A stretch of DNA of 64,000 bases from Chenopodium formosanum (Eukaryota; Streptophyta; Magnoliopsida; Caryophyllales; Amaranthaceae): positions 1,844,501 through 1,908,500 of the forward strand of contig CM044860.1 of NCBI GenBank assembly GCA_024500155.1, written 5' to 3'. Positions 60,155 through 64,000 of the stretch are shown here, piece after piece. Position 1 is the first letter of the stretch; every line of letters begins with the position of its first letter. A program made the position numbers and the translations under genes. The notes beneath the pieces were generated by a model. The model made no database searches and had not been told where the DNA came from. It saw nothing but the letters and a program-made list of their open reading frames with translations.

Positions 60155-61151
60155 GATTAGCTCTTTTGGTGTTAGATGTAAGAAATGTATTTTCGAGTGT
60201 TATTTTTTTTCTGTGTGTGTGCAAAATGCTTTTACATACAACGTAGTAATAAAACAACTGAATAGGCTGACCTATATATACAAGCATAAAATGCAAGCTA
60301 CAATGACATATATGAACTATATGTTGCAAGCCATAATTAGAAAAGGAACAAGGAAGGATCATCTTGTCAGATAGTGGAGCACTAGTCATTCATTTGAAAC
60401 TATCATCACTACGTTACTTCTCATAATAGGGGAATATTATTATATTATCTATAATTAGGGATCATAATATTGTTATAGTGGACTAATTTACTGTTTTGGT
60501 AACCCCATTGTATTGAAGGACTTCTTTAATTAATTATTAATTACTCGCTTATAATAGGGGAATCTTATAATATTATCTAGAATTAGGGATCATAATATTG
60601 TTATAGTGGACTAATTTATTATTTTGGTAAGCTCATTTGTATGGAAGACCTTCTTTAATGAATTTTTACTCGCTCATAATAGGGGAATATTATATTCACA
60701 ATACTTTGAGTGCATGCAACAGCGTACGATATGTAACCTGAGAATCCACCTCCTTTTCAACTATTGATATGTGTCGAAAATGACGATGAAGGTGAGAGAA
60801 TGTGTAGGTTTTTTTAGGAAACAAATTAAGTTGTGAGTGATGGTGGTTGATGAGTTGGAGATTGAGTGCTGCATGCCATTGTTGGTAATCTAATCATTGA
60901 TTAATTTGTAATTTCGCACGGTTTCATTCCGCCAATTTTGAGTTTAGACTTTGTGACAGTGTGACACTAACAAATAGTTTTATCATGAAGTTAGTATCGT
61001 AGGCCATGAGTAGATTGAATACACGAAAACATTTGACAATAATACTTGGCCACTTAAGGCATATTTTAAAGAGTTGGAAAAAATAATTAAATTGAACTAG
61101 ACTAAATTAAATAGAGTTGTAGTGAACTAAAATATAATTATTAGTAACAAT
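60155..61151. other. RIP upstream region
   Basis: Promoter side of the RIP gene. It contains the tandem repeat at 60415-60692 and then AT-rich spacer to the CACTA end. No other gene is seen. Confidence 0.6.
60415..60692. repeat. Tandem repeat of about 125 bp in the RIP promoter region
   Basis: Two full units (about 60415-60541 and 60542-60663) and the start of a third (60664-60692). Each opens ACTCGCTTATAATAGGGG or a close variant and holds TTAGGGATCATAATATTG. It lies 260-540 bp upstream of the RIP start codon. Confidence 0.88.
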
Positions 61152-61430
61152 CACTACTAGAAAACAACTATTTCCGACGAACACTTAAATCCATCGGAAA
61201 CACTAAATTTTCCGACGGATTTTCATTCCGTTGGGTATTTCCGACAAATTCATTAAATCCGTCAGAAAATCCGTCGAAAATTTCCTACGTATCGTAAATC
61301 CGTCAAAAAATAGGTACTTTACAATGGATTTAAATTTCGTCTGAAATTTCCGACGGGAAAATCCGTTGGAAAGTAATTAAATTTCCGACGTTTTCCGACG
61401 GATTTTTCCGTCGGAACCATTATAATATTT
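61152..61430 (+). mobile_element. CACTA transposon terminus with TTTCCGACGGA subterminal repeats
   Basis: The start CACTACTAGAAAACAAC is a canonical CACTA terminus. About twelve copies of TTTCCGACGGA or its inverse (TCCGTCGGAAA) fill the next 250 bp. No transposase and no opposite terminus occurs before 62100, so it is a solo or deleted end. Confidence 0.8.
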
Positions 61431-61469
61431 TTTTATAACACCCTTAACCCTATGGGCATAATGTATGGG

Positions 61470-61660
61470 GGCCGCTTCTTTCCTCCTCCTCTCCATCGTC
61501 TTTCTCCTATTCTCCTCTCCATCGTCTTTCTCTTTCCTCTTTCTCTCCTTCGTCTTTCTCTTTCCTCTTTCCTCTTTCTCGTCTTTCTCTTTCCCTCCTT
61601 CTCCTTCGTCTTTTCTATCTCCTCTCCTCTTTCCCTTTGTTCTTTCTTTGTTTTTCTCGC
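61470..61660. repeat. Pyrimidine tract (CTTTCTC/TCGTCTTTCT)n
   Basis: A near-pure C/T strand of about 190 bases with degenerate TCGTCTTTCTC repeats. It gives spurious ORFs on both strands and could form triplex (H) DNA. Confidence 0.85.
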
Positions 61661-61769
61661 AATATTGGTGATTTTACGGTCAAATTGGTGACATTTGCAT
61701 AATTCCGTCAAAAACGAAGGTTTCTATGGTGAAATCGAAGGTTTTGAGGTCAAATTCGACCCTAAAAAG

Positions 61770-62100
61770 TTTAGTTAAAGATAAGCTCCTCCGATCCATT
61801 ATGTATATGTACTAGGCATACAACTGATTGGAGTCATATTACCAAAAGTTTCCGAAATTAAGGCGCTTACTATACTGTAGGTGATTAAAATAGCGACCAT
61901 ACAAATTACATAGGTGTGAACATCAAGCACTAATTAGAGTTTAGAGGTGTATGCATACTGTCATACATAACAACAGGATCACTACATAATACAAGTAATA
62001 ACTGAATAGACTTAGGAATATCTTATTTCATCAAATAAAGGGAGTACATATATCAAACAACAAGCACCTCTAAATCCTCAAATTATACAAACTATTCCAT
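61770..62100. repeat. 331-bp direct duplication, copy 2 (3' side of the F-box gene)
   Basis: Partner of 58865-59195 in the same orientation, 2.9 kb away. It ends about 210 bp before the F-box stop codon, probably at or beyond its 3' UTR. Confidence 0.95.
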
Positions 62101-62313
62101 AATATGTTAATTTGTATGACATTTATAATAGCAGCATAGCAAACTCTGAATTACTCAGTAAATTACTAAGCTGTTGCCTCAGATTCCAACTTCCCTTACT
62201 CTCATCACCAAAGCACTCGATCCAACACTACAAGGACTGGTTTTATCAAAAAACACAAAACACTAAACTGCACTAGTAAAGTTGTTGAAGAGGCAATGTA
62301 GGACGGACTAAGC

Positions 62314-63447
62314 TCAATTGTTTCCTGCTTCAACTTCCTCAGCATTCTTATCCTTGATCGAAACCAGGCTTTCCATGTATGCAAAAGCTCCTGCACACCA
62401 TGTATGCTGAAATGCAAGATCCTTTATCTCTTGTGTGTCGGGATCTAATAAACCTAGCCCACCATCATGGCACTGTAGTAGAAGTTTATTGTCCATCGAA
62501 TGACCAAGAGGACGCCAAACATCAGGAAACGGCCCGACACTTAATTTCTTGGTCCAACACCCTTCTTTCAATGTCCATACATCAAAATTCTTCTCACTCT
62601 CATGGAGAGACATAAATGCAAGAGAATCATCATACATTCCAAGACACTTGGAGCTTGGTTGTGCATAGTCTGGAACATCCATTTCTTCGAATGTATCAAT
62701 AGCCAAGTCAAAAGAAATGATCACTTCATCCCTAGAATCATATGATCCAAACCAATAGCAACATCCATTCACATAAATATAGCACGTATTGACTTCCAAA
62801 TTATAAGGCCTACGCAAATCTCCACAATATTTCCACAAATTAGTCCTTAACGAGTAGACAAGGACCGATATAGGGTCATTGAGATAGGAGTCTTCCTCAT
62901 TCAAAGTATTCCAATAACCTTTAACAACCACCACTTTATAGTCTCTAGTGATAGGGTCTAACCCGAAACCATAAACTTCATAATTTTCATAAGTGAGATT
63001 AGCCGGAAGATCAGGCCTCGATATTATCGTAGGTAAGGGCCTAAACTCATTGATGGCCGGATTCCACAAAGCGCGCTCTCTACGGCAACAGTGAAACATA
63101 TAATAGATGCCATCACAAGGGCCACACACATAAGAGTTAGACTTGGGCATGTAAGCCAATACTTCATCAGCTAAAACTCGCGGAGTTTCATCAACTAACA
63201 ACTCATACACCTCATGTTCAGCATAAGGTATAGGAAACTGAACAAGGAGACAACTTCGCCCAGTATCATTGTTGCTATAATAGTAGTTTTTCAGATGTTT
63301 GGAAGCAAAAGCAGGACTTGAAATAATAGAACACCATGATTTGCAAACACTTTTAAACTGTAGCAGATCTTTGACTGGCAACCGCGAGAGAATCTCAACA
63401 ATGAGATTTTCAGGCAAATGGTCTAGCTTCTCAATTGCAATTGACAT
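62314..63447 (-). CDS. F-box protein with F-box-associated domain
   Basis: A single-exon 377-aa ORF from ATG 63445-63447. The F-box is at residues 8-50 (LPENLIVEILSRLPVKDLL then FKSVCKSWCSII) and binds SKP1 in SCF ubiquitin ligases. The rest has FBA_1-type features: LWNPAINEFRPLP near residue 130, YGFGLDPITRDYKVVVVKG near 165, and an acidic block with SFDLAIDTFEEMDVP. These form the substrate-binding beta domain. Its substrate cannot be inferred, since this is one of the largest and fastest-evolving plant gene families. The ORF looks complete, without frameshift. Confidence 0.93.
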   Translation of the reverse strand: MSIAIEKLDHLPENLIVEILSRLPVKDLLQFKSVCKSWCSIISSPAFASKHLKNYYYSNNDTGRSCLLVQFPIPYAEHEVYELLVDETPRVLADEVLAYMPKSNSYVCGPCDGIYYMFHCCRRERALWNPAINEFRPLPTIISRPDLPANLTYENYEVYGFGLDPITRDYKVVVVKGYWNTLNEEDSYLNDPISVLVYSLRTNLWKYCGDLRRPYNLEVNTCYIYVNGCCYWFGSYDSRDEVIISFDLAIDTFEEMDVPDYAQPSSKCLGMYDDSLAFMSLHESEKNFDVWTLKEGCWTKKLSVGPFPDVWRPLGHSMDNKLLLQCHDGGLGLLDPDTQEIKDLAFQHTWCAGAFAYMESLVSIKDKNAEEVEAGNN

Positions 63448-64000
63448 TGATCTCTCATTTTCTTTAGTGAGTCTGGAAATTCACCCAAAAACATATATAT
63501 ATAAATAAATAAAACACTCATCATAATTCAAAGTAACTGGATTGTTGACCCAACAAAATTAAAAGAAAAAAAATTAAAGTTGGGATTGCCACAACAAAAT
63601 TAAGAGATAAAGATAGAACCTTTCTTTGAGTAAACGATTCAAACTAGTGGTTGGATCATTTTTATACAATGTGTAACGTTGGAGAGAGAGCGCCATTGCT
63701 ATGTGCTGCAGCAACCAACTGAAACAAGAAACACGTACACTGATTAGTTACAAGGAATGAAAAGGGGTGACTAATGATCTGATGACATATATAGACAAGA
63801 AAAGGTTAATTTAATTAGCTGACAATAAAATTAAACAACGATTCGATGATGCTTTCTATTGACAAATTAATAAACGCAATCAATTCCAACCAATTATCTA
63901 TTTATAAAATCACTCTACTCAATTGAACCAACAGCATCAAATCTGCAACTCTAAGAAAGTACTCGAAATCCAATTTCAGGCCATTCTTATTCATAACCAA
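63448..64000. other. Upstream region of the F-box gene
   Basis: AT-rich putative promoter and 5' UTR on the minus strand. It includes (AT)n at about 63492-63505 and GAGAGAGAG at 63691-63699. No further ORF is supported up to the window edge. Confidence 0.5.

Noticed and set aside
61433..61711. 92-codon Arg/Lys/Glu-rich minus-strand ORF and its plus-strand partners
   Set aside because: They come from the C/T-rich simple repeat; no real protein features.

Overview
The window is plant nuclear DNA: intron-rich genes with GT-AG splicing, AT-rich spacers, two nuclear tRNA genes and many plant transposon families. A type 1 ribosome-inactivating protein gene and several repeat families suggest the order Caryophyllales (a spinach, beet or goosefoot relative). 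That placement is inference.

Layout. 1-6.7 kb: a LINE on the minus strand. Its endonuclease/reverse transcriptase ORF is open for 1168 codons to the window edge, and its ORF1 has a single early amber codon. 6.7-10.2 kb: spacer with small MITEs. 10.2-11.2 kb: a proline-rich NHL/LEA_2 membrane protein (minus). 11.2-14.4 kb: spacer with a hAT-like element and a probable SINE. 14.4-19.3 kb: an eight-exon clock pseudo-response regulator of the PRR5/PRR9 group (minus), with two evening-element-type sites upstream. 19.7-25.5 kb: spacer with a dispersed short repeat, tRNA-Cys fused at its 3' end to a 300-bp tandem array, and tRNA-Ala. 25.5-37.8 kb: a 19-exon VPS8 gene (CORVET tethering subunit, plus). 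39.1-40.6 kb: ribosomal stalk protein P1 (minus). 43.4-46.7 kb, with a 5' leader reaching about 49 kb: an SRSF1-type SR splicing factor (minus). 49.4-59.2 kb: a transposon nest with a Mutator-type MITE, a decayed TE-like gene carrying its own insertion, a CACTA end, a 3.6-kb solo LTR, and Helitron-like ends. 59.3-60.2 kb: the ribosome-inactivating protein gene (minus). 62.3-63.4 kb: an F-box protein gene (minus).

The genes are unrelated housekeeping or regulatory genes (clock, endosome tethering, translation, splicing, defence, protein turnover) and do not form a cluster.

The most unusual signal is inside the solo LTR. Two families of hairpins each keep a constant loop while both stem arms change together. 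One family has loop GGCTGCGGAATT (five copies, 56118-56341). The other has loop GGGTGATTCC (three copies about 100 bp apart, 53767-54030). The pattern suggests conserved RNA or DNA structure.

Exon limits were placed by eye from splice consensus, reading frame and family conservation; the coding lengths given come from those joins.
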